This document shows, one piece after another, positions 23,530 through 32,306 of a stretch of DNA of 64,000 nt (the stretch's first letter is position 1; every line of letters begins with the position of its first letter). The notes under the pieces are model-generated. The model was not told the DNA's origin. It made no database searches and worked only from the letters and a program-made list of their open reading frames with translations. Location: NCBI GenBank assembly GCA_017642695.1, contig JAEPQD010000002.1, forward strand, positions 558,001 through 622,000. The letters are read 5' to 3'. The position numbers and the translations under genes were made by a program. This DNA comes from Parvibaculum sp. GTDB taxonomy: Bacteria; Pseudomonadota; Alphaproteobacteria; Parvibaculales; Parvibaculaceae.

Positions 23530-24453
23530 CTAACCCTGCATCCGCAGCGTCACCCAATCCCCCTTCGGTTTCCGCGAGACGAGTTTGAGGCCCTGCATTC
23601 GCATGGCGCCCGCCACCATGTTTTCCTGGGCGCGCAGCGTGCCCGACAGGATCAGTGTGCCGCCGGGTTTGAGATGCTTGGCGAAGGCGGGCGCGAGCGA
23701 GACGAGGGGCCTTGCGAGAATGTTCGCCACGATCAGGTCGTAGGGCGCGCGGGCGGCAAGAGCGGGGTGGCCGAAGCCCTTGGCGGGGAGCGCCGTGATG
23801 AAAGGCGCGACGCCGTTCGCCCGCGCATTCGCCTTCGTGACGCGCACCGCCACGGGGTCGATATCGGAAGCGAGCACGTTCACGCGCGCGAGTTTCGCGA
23901 TGGCGATGGCGAGGACGCCCGTCCCCGTGCCGATGTCGAGCGCGTTCAGCGGCACGCCGGGGCGCAGCATCTCCGAGATGAATTCGAGGCAGCCCGCCGT
24001 CGTCTCGTGGTGCCCGGTGCCGAAGGCCTGCCCGGCATCGACCAGCAGCGGTATCGTGCCGGAGGGCACCTTCTCAGCGTCGTGACTGCCATAGACGAAG
24101 AAGCGCCCCGCGCGCACGGGTTCGAGACCCTCCAGCGAACGCGCCACCCAGTCCTCGTCCGGCACGGGGTCGACAGCGAAATCCGGCACGGCCGCGGCGT
24201 CGACGCGGGCCAGAATCTCGTGCAAGGCGGTTTCGTCCGGTCTCTCGGAATAGAGCGCTTCGACGCGCCATATTCCATGCGCCTCCACCTCGTTCCATTC
24301 GGAGGCCGTTTTCACGAGCGGCGAGGACCCGGGTTCCGCTTCCGTCGTCGTCACGGCCAGTACTTCCGGCCAGATCGCCGCTTCCAGTGCATCCGAAAAA
24401 ACTTCCGCCGCCTCGTAAGGCACGACGAAGGAGAGTTTCCAGAGGGTCGTCAT
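23530..24453 (-). CDS. prmA: Ribosomal protein L11 methyltransferase PrmA
   Basis: PrmA trimethylates ribosomal protein L11 with S-adenosylmethionine. The 307-residue product has a small N-terminal substrate-recognition domain (WKLSFVVPYEAAEVF), the family hallmark GQAFGTGHHETT, the SAM loop DIGTGTGVLAIAIAKL, and an LIVANILARPL motif for the post-motif catalytic region. It starts 10 bases after the uvrD stop and is probably co-transcribed with it. Length and motif order are normal. Confidence 0.94.
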   Translation of the reverse strand: MTTLWKLSFVVPYEAAEVFSDALEAAIWPEVLAVTTTEAEPGSSPLVKTASEWNEVEAHGIWRVEALYSERPDETALHEILARVDAAAVPDFAVDPVPDEDWVARSLEGLEPVRAGRFFVYGSHDAEKVPSGTIPLLVDAGQAFGTGHHETTAGCLEFISEMLRPGVPLNALDIGTGTGVLAIAIAKLARVNVLASDIDPVAVRVTKANARANGVAPFITALPAKGFGHPALAARAPYDLIVANILARPLVSLAPAFAKHLKPGGTLILSGTLRAQENMVAGAMRMQGLKLVSRKPKGDWVTLRMQG

Positions 24454-24463
24454 GCGTCCGCGC

Positions 24464-26794
24464 TCACGCCCGTTCCAGAAAACTGTCGATCACCTTCTTC
24501 CGGCCGGCCTTGTCGAAATCGACGGTGAGCTTGTTGCCGTCGATTTCGGCGACGTGTCCGTAGCCGAATTTCTGGTGGAAGACACGCTCGCCTTCGCCGT
24601 AGCTTGCGGCAGAGGGGTCGGATGTCGCGATGAGGTCCGCATGCGTCTCGTAAGCGGGCGGTTTCGTCCGCATTTCGGAATTCGCCTGCGCGCGGCGCCA
24701 GCCGGGGCTCGAATAGTCGCTGCTGCGTGCGAAGTCCTGGGCGAAGCGGCTTTGCGAGTAGTTCTGGTAGCTCGCGCCCGCCATCGCGGTTTCCGTCACC
24801 TCCACATGGTGCTTCGGCAGTTCGTCCACGAAGCGCGACGGGATCGAGCTCTGCCACAGCGCATGCACGCGGCGGTTCGCGGCGAAGGAGATGTAAGCGC
24901 GCAGTTTCGCACGGGTGATACCGACATAGGCAAGCCGGCGCTCTTCCTCCAGCCCCGCAAGCCCGTTCTCGTCCAGCGAACGCTGATGCGGGAACAATCC
25001 TTCCTCCCAGCCCGGCAGGAACACCGTGTCGAATTCCAGTCCCTTGGCGCTGTGCAGCGTCATCAGGTTGATCTTGTCGGCGGTGTCGTTCTGCTCGATC
25101 TCCATCACCAGCGAGATGTGTTCGAGATAGCCGGCAAGGTTCTCGAAATGCTCCATGGAGCGGATGAGTTCCTTCAGGTTTTCGAGCTTGCCGGGCGCCT
25201 CCGCCGATTTGTCGTTCTGCCACATCTCCGTGTAGCCGGACTCGTCGAGGACGATCTCCGCGAGTTCCGTGTGCGGCATGCCGGGCACCAGCGCGCGCCA
25301 GCGTTCCATCATCTCGATGAAACCCGCCAGGGCGCGCCGCGCGGCCGGCTTCAGCTCCTCGCTTGCGATCAGCATCTTCGAGGCGCGGTAGAGCGACGTG
25401 TTCTCCGCCCGCGCCAGCTTGTGGATCGTCTGCACGGCGACATCGCCCATGCCCCGGCGCGGTCTGTTGACGATGCGCTCGAAAGCGAGGTCGTCGTCCG
25501 GCTGCGCGACAAGCCGCAGATAGGCGTTCGCATCGCGGATTTCCGCGCGCTCGTAGAAGCGCGGGCCGCCGACGACGCGGTAGGGGATGCCCAGATTGAT
25601 GAAGCGGTCCTCGAATTCGCGCATCTGGAACGAGGCGCGGACAAGGATCGCCATGTCGCGCAACAGGTGGTCCTGCCGCTGCAACTGCTCGACTTCCTCC
25701 GCGACGGCGCGGGCTTCCTCCTCGCCATCCCAGTAGGAGGCGATCTTGATCTTCTCGCCCTCGTTGTCGTTCGCTTCCGTCCAGAGCGTCTTGCCGAGGC
25801 GCTGTTCGTTCGCCGCGATGAGGCCCGAGGCCGCGCCGAGGATGTTCGCCGTCGAACGGTAGTTCCTTTCGAGGCGGATCACCTTCGCGCCCGGAAAGTC
25901 CTTTTCGAAGCGCAGGATGTTGTCCACTTCCGCGCCGCGCCAGCCATAGATCGACTGGTCGTCGTCGCCGACGCAGCAGATGTTCTTGTGCTTCTGCGCG
26001 AGGAGCCGCAGCCAGAGATATTGCGCGACGTTCGTGTCCTGGTACTCGTCCACCAGCATGTATTTGAAGCGCTCCTGCCATTCGGCGAGGACTTCCGGAT
26101 GCGTCTGGAAGATCGTCAGCACTTCGAGCAGCAGGTCGCCGAAGTCGGCCGCGTTCAGGACCTTCAGCCGCGCCTGATAGGCGGCATAGAGTTCGCCGCC
26201 CTTGCCGTTCGCAAAGGCCTGGGCCTCGCCGGCGGGCACCTTCTCGGGTGTGAGCCCCCGGTTCTTCCAGCCGTCGATATGGGAGGCGAGCTGGCGCGCG
26301 GGCCAGCGCTTCTCGTCGATCCCTTCGGCCTGGATGATCTGCTTCATCAGACGCTGCTGGTCGTCGGCGTCGAGAATGGTGAAGTCGGAGCGCAGCCCCG
26401 CCAGTTCCGCGTGGCGCCGCAGCATCTTCGCGCCCAGCGCATGAAAGGTGCCGAGCCACTGCATCCCTTCCACCGCACCGCCGATCAGCCCGCCGATCCG
26501 GTGGTGCATCTCGCGCGCAGCCTTGTTGGTGAAGGTCACTGCGAGAATCTGTCCCGGCCAGGCGCGCCGTGTGGCCAGCAGATGTGCAAGCCGCGTCGTC
26601 AGCACGCGCGTCTTGCCGGTGCCCGCGCCCGCCAGCACCAGCACGGGCCCGTCGAGGCTCTCCACGGCCTCGCGCTGCTCCGCGTTCAGCCCGTCGAGGT
26701 AGGGCGCGCGCATGGCACCCACCGCCTGCTGGCTTATGGAGCGGGCTGTCGTTTCCTCGGGAATGCTCCCGAGATCGAAGGGATCACTCGTCAT
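24464..26794 (-). CDS. uvrD: ATP-dependent 3'-5' DNA helicase UvrD/PcrA
   Basis: This superfamily 1A helicase works in nucleotide excision and mismatch repair and clears stalled complexes. The 776-residue product has LNAEQREAVES (Q motif), Walker A LAGAGTGKTRVL, LVDEYQDTN (motif II), DDDQSIYGWRGA (motif III), LERNYRS (motif IV), and VNLMTLHSAKGLEFD-type motif V and VGITRA motif VI. The C-terminal tail has the KFGYGHVAEIDGNKL Tudor-like element of UvrD/PcrA that binds RNA polymerase. ATG 26794 is chosen because GGAAGAG lies just upstream; the frame extends to 26884. Confidence 0.95.
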   Translation of the reverse strand: MTSDPFDLGSIPEETTARSISQQAVGAMRAPYLDGLNAEQREAVESLDGPVLVLAGAGTGKTRVLTTRLAHLLATRRAWPGQILAVTFTNKAAREMHHRIGGLIGGAVEGMQWLGTFHALGAKMLRRHAELAGLRSDFTILDADDQQRLMKQIIQAEGIDEKRWPARQLASHIDGWKNRGLTPEKVPAGEAQAFANGKGGELYAAYQARLKVLNAADFGDLLLEVLTIFQTHPEVLAEWQERFKYMLVDEYQDTNVAQYLWLRLLAQKHKNICCVGDDDQSIYGWRGAEVDNILRFEKDFPGAKVIRLERNYRSTANILGAASGLIAANEQRLGKTLWTEANDNEGEKIKIASYWDGEEEARAVAEEVEQLQRQDHLLRDMAILVRASFQMREFEDRFINLGIPYRVVGGPRFYERAEIRDANAYLRLVAQPDDDLAFERIVNRPRRGMGDVAVQTIHKLARAENTSLYRASKMLIASEELKPAARRALAGFIEMMERWRALVPGMPHTELAEIVLDESGYTEMWQNDKSAEAPGKLENLKELIRSMEHFENLAGYLEHISLVMEIEQNDTADKINLMTLHSAKGLEFDTVFLPGWEEGLFPHQRSLDENGLAGLEEERRLAYVGITRAKLRAYISFAANRRVHALWQSSIPSRFVDELPKHHVEVTETAMAGASYQNYSQSRFAQDFARSSDYSSPGWRRAQANSEMRTKPPAYETHADLIATSDPSAASYGEGERVFHQKFGYGHVAEIDGNKLTVDFDKAGRKKVIDSFLERA

Positions 26795-26968
26795 TACTCT
26801 TCCGGTGTGAAAGGCGGGGGCGCTTCGCGGGACGAATCCCCGTCGCGCCAGCATAACATGGGGAGCGGGAGGCGCCTTGCCCATGCGGCTTGAGCGCCCG
26901 CGGGGCCCATGCTAAATAGTTTGGCATAGCTAAGTCATTGTAATTTCACGAAAAAGACGGGGCAGAAT

Positions 26969-28756
26969 GTGAGCGGGGCGGCCGATACGCGAGACGACAC
27001 GCGCGAGGTCAACATGATTGTCCTCTCCGTGCTGGCGCTCGCCGTGGGCCTCGCCACCGGGGTCGGCGCGGTGATCTTCCGCTCCATGCTGGTCGGTCTC
27101 CATAATTTCTTCTTCTTCGGCGAGCTTTCCCTCACCCCGACATCCGGTGCGACCGGACCGGTCAGCCCGCTCGGCGCGCTCATCATCCTCGTGCCGGTCC
27201 TCGGCGGCATCGCTGTCGTCTGGATCACGCGCCGCTTCGCGCCGGAAGCGAAAGGCGGCGGCATCACCGACGTGATGGATGCGGTCTATCACCGTGAGGG
27301 AAAGCTCCGTCCGCGCGTCGCCGTGGTGAAGACCATCGCTTCCGCGCTCTCCATCGGCTCGGGCGCGACGGTCGGCCGCGAGGGTCCCATCGTGCAGATC
27401 GGCTCGGCCATCGGTTCCGCCGTCGCGCAGTTTTCGCGGCTTCCGTCCTGGCAGCGGATCACGCTGCTCGCGGCGGGGGCGTCGGCCGGCATCTCGGCCA
27501 CCTTCAACACGCCGCTCGGCGCGGTGCTCTTCGCGCTCGAACTCATCCTGCCCGAAGTCAGCGCGCGTACTTTCCTGCCGGTGGTCATCGCGACAGGCTC
27601 GGCCACTTACATCGGCCGCGTCATCTTCGGCTCGTACCCGGCCTTTGTGCTGCCGCAGATGTCCTTCGCGGCCTCCGAGATGGACCACATCTTCAATCTC
27701 GGGGCTTTCGTCGTGCTCGGCCTGCTTTCGGGTCTCGTCGCCTGGGGGTTCATTCGCACGCTCCTCTTCGCGGGCGAGGCCATGCCGCGCCGTTTCCCGA
27801 ACGAATATGTGCGCGCCGCGGCGGGCTTCACGGGCATCGGCATCGCGCTCTTCCTCTTCGCGCATTTCACCGGCCACTACTACATCATCGGTGGCGGCTA
27901 CGACGCCATCGCGGCGATCCTCGAAGGACATGTGACGACCTTCGCGCTGCTCGCCGTGCTCTGTCTCGCGCAGGTGCTCGCCACCTCACTCTCCATCGGC
28001 TCGGGTGCGTCCGGCGGCGTCTTCGCGCCCATGCTTTTCATCGGCGCGGCGCTTGGCGGCGCCTTCGGCGCCTTCCTGCATCTCGTGGACGAAGGTCACG
28101 GTATCGGTATTCCCGATTACGCGATCATCGGCATGGCGGCCGTCGTCGGCGGCGGCACAGGCGCGGCCATGACCGCCATCACCATGAATTTCGAGATGAC
28201 GCGCGACTACAACATCATCGTGCCGCTCATCATCGCGGTTGCGATCTCGATCGGGGTGCGCCGCGGTCTCATGCGCGACAACATCTTCAGCGCCGAGCTT
28301 GTCCGTCGCGGCCGTCCCGTGCCGAAGGACCGCTATTCCAATCTCTATCTCGTGCGCAGTGCGCGGGAAGTGATGGATTCGAACATCGCCGTCATGTCGG
28401 CGGAACTCACCGTCGCCGACGCCGCGCAATGGGTGACGGAGGCGGGCATGCCGAATTTCCTCGTGCTGCAGGCGGGCGGGCGCATTCAGGGCGTCGTCTC
28501 CCTCGACAGCCGCATCCGCACGCCCGAGCTTCTCGGCCGCAAGCCGGAAACCGTGCGCGACATGGCGATTTCCGACTACATCATCGTGCGCGAGAACAAC
28601 ATCCTCGAGGAAGTGATGCGCCGCCTCGCGCAGCGGAACGCGAAGCTCGCCCTCGTCGTGAAGGACAAACCGGGTGTGCCGCGCCCGGCGGACGTCCTCG
28701 GCATCATCGGCAAACCGCAGCTCGCCGACGCGATCCTGAAAACGCAGATGCGGTGA
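26969..28756 (+). CDS. ClC-family chloride channel/antiporter with CBS domains
   Basis: The 595-residue membrane protein has the ClC fold followed by a C-terminal CBS pair (about 460-590: VMDSNIAVMSAELTVADAA, then MAISDYIIVRENN). Ion-path motifs are GSGATVGREGPIVQIGSAIG, which keeps the gating glutamate, and GSGASGGVFAPMLF. The N-terminal selectivity loop reads KGGGITDV, where the classical motif is GSGIP, so the Ser and Pro are replaced. GTG 26969 is used; ATG 27014, right before the first helix, is an alternative. Transport type (channel or exchanger) cannot be told from sequence. Confidence 0.92.
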   Translation: MSGAADTRDDTREVNMIVLSVLALAVGLATGVGAVIFRSMLVGLHNFFFFGELSLTPTSGATGPVSPLGALIILVPVLGGIAVVWITRRFAPEAKGGGITDVMDAVYHREGKLRPRVAVVKTIASALSIGSGATVGREGPIVQIGSAIGSAVAQFSRLPSWQRITLLAAGASAGISATFNTPLGAVLFALELILPEVSARTFLPVVIATGSATYIGRVIFGSYPAFVLPQMSFAASEMDHIFNLGAFVVLGLLSGLVAWGFIRTLLFAGEAMPRRFPNEYVRAAAGFTGIGIALFLFAHFTGHYYIIGGGYDAIAAILEGHVTTFALLAVLCLAQVLATSLSIGSGASGGVFAPMLFIGAALGGAFGAFLHLVDEGHGIGIPDYAIIGMAAVVGGGTGAAMTAITMNFEMTRDYNIIVPLIIAVAISIGVRRGLMRDNIFSAELVRRGRPVPKDRYSNLYLVRSAREVMDSNIAVMSAELTVADAAQWVTEAGMPNFLVLQAGGRIQGVVSLDSRIRTPELLGRKPETVRDMAISDYIIVRENNILEEVMRRLAQRNAKLALVVKDKPGVPRPADVLGIIGKPQLADAILKTQMR

Positions 28757-28762
28757 GGCGAT

Positions 28763-29254
28763 CTACTTCCGCTTGATCCCGATCACGCGTCCCGCCTGTT
28801 CCGGCCGGGCGAGCCCCGCATGGGCTTTCGCGAGCGCCTCGATCTTCTTCTGCGAGGCTTCGGGGAAGGGCGCGGCGCGGCGCGTCTTCATGTCCACGTG
28901 GATGCACATCTGCTCGCTCGTCGCGGCGAGATAGCCCTTCTCCGCGTGATACATATGCGCGAAGACATGGAGGCGCTTCGCGTCCGCATCCAGCACCTGA
29001 TAGGTGATGCGGACCTCATCGCCCTCCAGCAATTCGTCGAGGTAGCAGACATGCACCTCCGCCGTGAAGCAGGAGCCTTCGCCCTGTTTCGTGTAGTCCC
29101 AGCCGATGCCCAGGTCGTTGAACAGCTTGTCGAGCGACTGGTCGAACAGCACGTGGTAGTAGGCCATGTTCAGGTGACCATTATAGTCGACCCATTCATG
29201 TTCGACGGTGCGCAGCGGGCATTCGAAAGGCGCGGCGAGGGCGGTGTCGGTCAT
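28763..29254 (-). CDS. Hotdog-fold thioesterase (4HBT type)
   Basis: The 163-residue protein has the acyl-CoA thioesterase hotdog fold: VDYNGHLNMAYYHVLFDQ with the catalytic-type Asp/Asn-Gly-His region near residue 23-27, and EVHVCYLDELLEGDEVRITYQV, the central strand-helix core. It resembles the thioesterases that cleave betainyl-CoA or fatty acyl-CoA, but the substrate is not readable. It converges with the ClC gene (six bases between stops) and is divergent from the FAD-linked dehydrogenase with 140 bp between starts. Confidence 0.85.
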   Translation of the reverse strand: MTDTALAAPFECPLRTVEHEWVDYNGHLNMAYYHVLFDQSLDKLFNDLGIGWDYTKQGEGSCFTAEVHVCYLDELLEGDEVRITYQVLDADAKRLHVFAHMYHAEKGYLAATSEQMCIHVDMKTRRAAPFPEASQKKIEALAKAHAGLARPEQAGRVIGIKRK

Positions 29255-29394
29255 GTCGTTCCTTCCCGGTCGTGTTTTGCGGGGCAGGATAGCAACCCTC
29301 CAGCGCTGAAAGGTTGGAAAAAATTGCGCTCCGGGACGATTTTTCGGCGGGGCACTTCGGTGCTACCCTTGTGCGGCAAAGGAAGGATGGCGCC

Positions 29395-30789
29395 ATGAGC
29401 GAAGCGGTGGCGAAAATGGCGGGGAGGGAGGCAGCACTCGCCGAACTCGGCGCGCTGCTCGGCGAGCGTTTCACGACGGCGACCGCAATGCGTGAGGCGC
29501 ATGGCCGAGACGAGTCCTGGCATCCCGTCGCCATGCCCGACGCTGTCGCCTTCGCGGAGACGACGGAGGAGGTCGCCGCCATTGTCCGCATCTGCGCCGC
29601 GCATGGTCTTCCGGTCATCCCCTTCGGCGCGGGCACCTCGCTCGAAGGCCATGTCTCCGCCGTGCATGGCGGGCTGTCGCTCGACCTCACGCGCATGGAC
29701 CGCATTCTCGAAGTGAACGCCGAGGATCTCGACGTGCGCGTCGAGGCGGGCGTCACGCGCAAGGCGCTCAATGAACATCTCCGCGACACAGGGCTCTTCT
29801 TTCCGATTGACCCCGGCGCCAATGCGACGCTGGGCGGCATGGTCGCGACGCGCGCCTCGGGCACGAACGCAGTGCGCTACGGCACCATGCGCGAGAACGT
29901 CCTCGCGCTCACCGCCGTCATGGCGGACGGCTCCATCGTCCATACCGGTACGCGGGCGCGGAAGTCTTCCGCGGGCTACGACCTGACCCGCCTTCTCGTC
30001 GGTTCGGAAGGCACGCTCGGCATCGTCACCGAGGTGACGCTCCGTCTCTACGGCATTCCGGAAGCCGTGCGCTCCGGCGTCGTTCCCTTCGCGAGCATTG
30101 AGGGCGCGGTCGATTCCGTCATCGAGACGATCCAGTCGGGCTTGCCGATTGCGCGCATCGAAATTCTCGATCCGCTCTCGATCCGCGCCTGCAACGCCTA
30201 TTCGAAATTGACGCTCGCCGAAGTGCCGACATTGTTTGTCGAGTTTCACGGCACGGAGGCTTCCGTTGCCGAGCAGGCGGAGCGTTTCGCTGTCATCGCC
30301 TCGGAACATGGCGCGGGTGCGGCGGAATGGGCGTCGAAGGCGGAAGACCGCACGCGCCTCTGGGAGGCGCGGCACAACGCCTATTACGCCGCACTCGCCT
30401 ATGCGCCCGGCAAGAAGGGCATGGTGACGGATGTCTGCGTGCCGATCTCGCGTCTCGCGGAAGCGATTTCAGGCACGCTCGCCGATCTCGAAACCTCCTT
30501 CCTCAAGGCGCCCATCGTCGGCCATGTCGGCGACGGCAATTTCCACATGCTGCTCCTGATGGACCCTGCCGACCGGGAGGACCTCGCGGAAGCGACGCGC
30601 ATCCACGACCTCATGGTCGCCCGCGCCCTCGCGCTTGGCGGCACATGTACCGGCGAACATGGCATCGGTGAGGGCAAGATCAAGTTCCTCGAAGCCGAAC
30701 ACGGGGCAGGCGTCGGCGTCATGCGCGCGATCAAGCAGGCGCTCGATCCGAAGGGTATTCTCAACCCGGGGAAGATTTTTTCCGTATAG
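29395..30789 (+). CDS. FAD-linked oxidase, D-lactate dehydrogenase (cytochrome) / glycolate oxidase type
   Basis: The 464-residue flavoprotein belongs to the FAD-binding PCMH family: LPVIPFGAGTSLEGH and PGANATLGGMVATRASGTNAVRYG form the FAD site. The C-terminal domain has IVGHVGDGNFHMLLL and GEHGIGEGKIKFLE with the histidines that place the hydroxy-acid substrate. It most resembles D-lactate dehydrogenase (cytochrome) or GlcD. Electron acceptor and exact 2-hydroxy acid are inference. ATG 29395 is chosen for the GGAAGG ribosome site eight bases before it; the frame starts earlier at 29314. Confidence 0.9.
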   Translation: MSEAVAKMAGREAALAELGALLGERFTTATAMREAHGRDESWHPVAMPDAVAFAETTEEVAAIVRICAAHGLPVIPFGAGTSLEGHVSAVHGGLSLDLTRMDRILEVNAEDLDVRVEAGVTRKALNEHLRDTGLFFPIDPGANATLGGMVATRASGTNAVRYGTMRENVLALTAVMADGSIVHTGTRARKSSAGYDLTRLLVGSEGTLGIVTEVTLRLYGIPEAVRSGVVPFASIEGAVDSVIETIQSGLPIARIEILDPLSIRACNAYSKLTLAEVPTLFVEFHGTEASVAEQAERFAVIASEHGAGAAEWASKAEDRTRLWEARHNAYYAALAYAPGKKGMVTDVCVPISRLAEAISGTLADLETSFLKAPIVGHVGDGNFHMLLLMDPADREDLAEATRIHDLMVARALALGGTCTGEHGIGEGKIKFLEAEHGAGVGVMRAIKQALDPKGILNPGKIFSV

Positions 30790-31165
30790 GGATTATATAT
30801 CGATGCCATTGCCGGGCTTGACCCGGCAATCCAGTAGTCGCGAAGCGGTGTCTCTCGTCACAAGAATCTTCTTCAATCCCTGAAGGCGGCAACCTTCGTT
30901 CCCCGCCCTGGATGCCCGGATCAAGTCCGGGCATGACAGAAGCAGGAAGGGGAGGACAAATTGCTCGTGCATAAGTTTTTTCACGAGCCGGCAGCCGCCT
31001 GTCGTCCAAAATCCGGGAATAAATAATTTTCCTGCCGACCGGCGAACGTTCCGCACGACGCCATGGTACCGGGGATAACGCCACACAAAACCATTCGTGA
31101 CGTTTCGATGACGGTTCGGTGACAGTCGGCCCGAGATATCCCCTGTTCCCGCTTTTCGGGCGACA
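30790..31165. other. Gene-free stretch with palindromic repeat element
   Basis: This 376-bp region between two converging genes holds the inverted pair of palindromes annotated at 30804-30937. The rest has no gene I can support. Short hydrophobic-looking frames on the minus strand lack ribosome sites and homology features. Confidence 0.7.
30804..30937. repeat. Inverted pair of palindromic units (REP/MITE-like)
   Basis: The left unit is a hairpin ATTGCCGGG/CCCGGCAAT (30808-30830) and the right unit is ATGCCCGGA/TCCGGGCAT (30912-30933). Reading the right unit on the minus strand gives nearly the left unit: CAT-GCCCGG-ACTTGA-TCCGGGCATCCAG against CAT-TGCCGGG-CTTGA-CCCGGCAATCCAG. The two are therefore head-to-head copies about 80 bp apart. 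Such units are common, multi-copy intergenic elements in alphaproteobacteria. Copy number elsewhere cannot be seen here. Confidence 0.75.
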
Positions 31166-32302
31166 CTAATCGAGCGTCTGGCGGTAGCGGTTGAGCGACA
31201 CGATCGACACCGCCGTCAGGAAGGCGAGGAGGGCGAGGAGGTCCGGCGCGATCTCGGCCATGCCGTTTCCCTTCAGCAGGATGCCGCGCACGATCCTGAG
31301 AAAATGCGTGAGCGGCAGCACCTCGCCGATCCATTGCGCCCATATCGGCATGCCGCGAAAGGGAAACATGAATCCGGAGAGCAGGATCGACGGCAGGAAG
31401 AAGAAGATCGTCATCTGCACGGCCTGCAATTGATTGCGCGCGAGCGTCGAGAAGGTGAAGCCAACGGCGAGGTTTGCTGCGACGAAGAAGAAGAGCACGA
31501 AGGCGAGGAGTCCAAGGCTGCCGGTGACGGGCACTTCGAACAGCCAGTAGGCGGCGGCGAGCACGACGGCCGCCTGGATGTAGCCGACGATGATGTAGGG
31601 CAGGATCTTTCCCATCATCACCTCGAAGGGGCGCACCGGCATCGTCAGCAGATTTTCCATTGTGCCGCGCTCCGTTTCGCGCGTCATGGCGAGCGCGGTG
31701 AAGATGATCATGGTCATGGTGAGGATGACGCCGATGAGGCCCGGCACGATGTTGAGTTCGGTGCGGCCTTCAGCGTTGTAGCGGCGATGGACAATGAGGT
31801 TCAGCGGATCGGGCTGCGGTTTCAGCGTCGCAAGCGGTCCTTCAAAGTCTCGGTTCAGCACCTGTTCGGCGAGAATCCGGATTCCGGCGACCGCATTGCC
31901 CGTTGCGGCAGGGTCCGTCGCATCGGCGTCGAGCAGCAGCTTGGGCTGCGCGCCGCGTTGCAGTTCGCGGCTGAAGTCCGGCGGTATCTGCAGCACGAAC
32001 TGCACCTTGCCGGTACTGATCAGCTCGTTCGCTTCCTCCACCGTCTCCGCCCGCGCAACGATGTCGAAATAGTCGGAGTTCTCCATCCCCTTCACGATGC
32101 TGCGCGAAAAGACCGAATGGTCCTGGACGAAGATCGCCGTCGGCAGGTGTTTCGGGTCGGAGTTGATCGCATAGCCGAAGAGCACGAGCTGCATCACGGG
32201 GATGCCGAGCATCATGGCGAAGGTGAGCCGGTCGCGCCGCATCTGGATGAATTCCTTGCGGATCATCGCGCCGAGACGGGATAGCGAGAAGCGTGAAGCC
32301 AT
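31166..32302 (-). CDS. ABC-2 type exporter permease
   Basis: The 378-residue membrane protein has one N-terminal helix, a large extracytoplasmic loop (about 45-180), and five to six helices in the C-terminal half, the ABC2_membrane_3 layout. MTRETERGTMENLLTMPVRP is the coupling-helix block that contacts the ATPase. It resembles YbhR/YbhS and YhhJ. It is the last gene of tetR-hlyD-ATPase-permease, starting four bases after the ATPase stop. Only one permease gene is present, so a homodimer is expected. Confidence 0.92.
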   Translation of the reverse strand: MASRFSLSRLGAMIRKEFIQMRRDRLTFAMMLGIPVMQLVLFGYAINSDPKHLPTAIFVQDHSVFSRSIVKGMENSDYFDIVARAETVEEANELISTGKVQFVLQIPPDFSRELQRGAQPKLLLDADATDPAATGNAVAGIRILAEQVLNRDFEGPLATLKPQPDPLNLIVHRRYNAEGRTELNIVPGLIGVILTMTMIIFTALAMTRETERGTMENLLTMPVRPFEVMMGKILPYIIVGYIQAAVVLAAAYWLFEVPVTGSLGLLAFVLFFFVAANLAVGFTFSTLARNQLQAVQMTIFFFLPSILLSGFMFPFRGMPIWAQWIGEVLPLTHFLRIVRGILLKGNGMAEIAPDLLALLAFLTAVSIVSLNRYRQTLD

Positions 32303-32306
32303 GGCG

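Noticed and set aside
24452-26893. Long open frame on the plus strand opposite uvrD
   Set aside because: Same shadow effect; the helicase motifs on the minus strand explain the sequence, and the plus product has no recognisable domain.
30761-31084. Short minus-strand frames in the gene-free region
   Set aside because: They run through the palindromic repeat, have no ribosome site and show no family feature.
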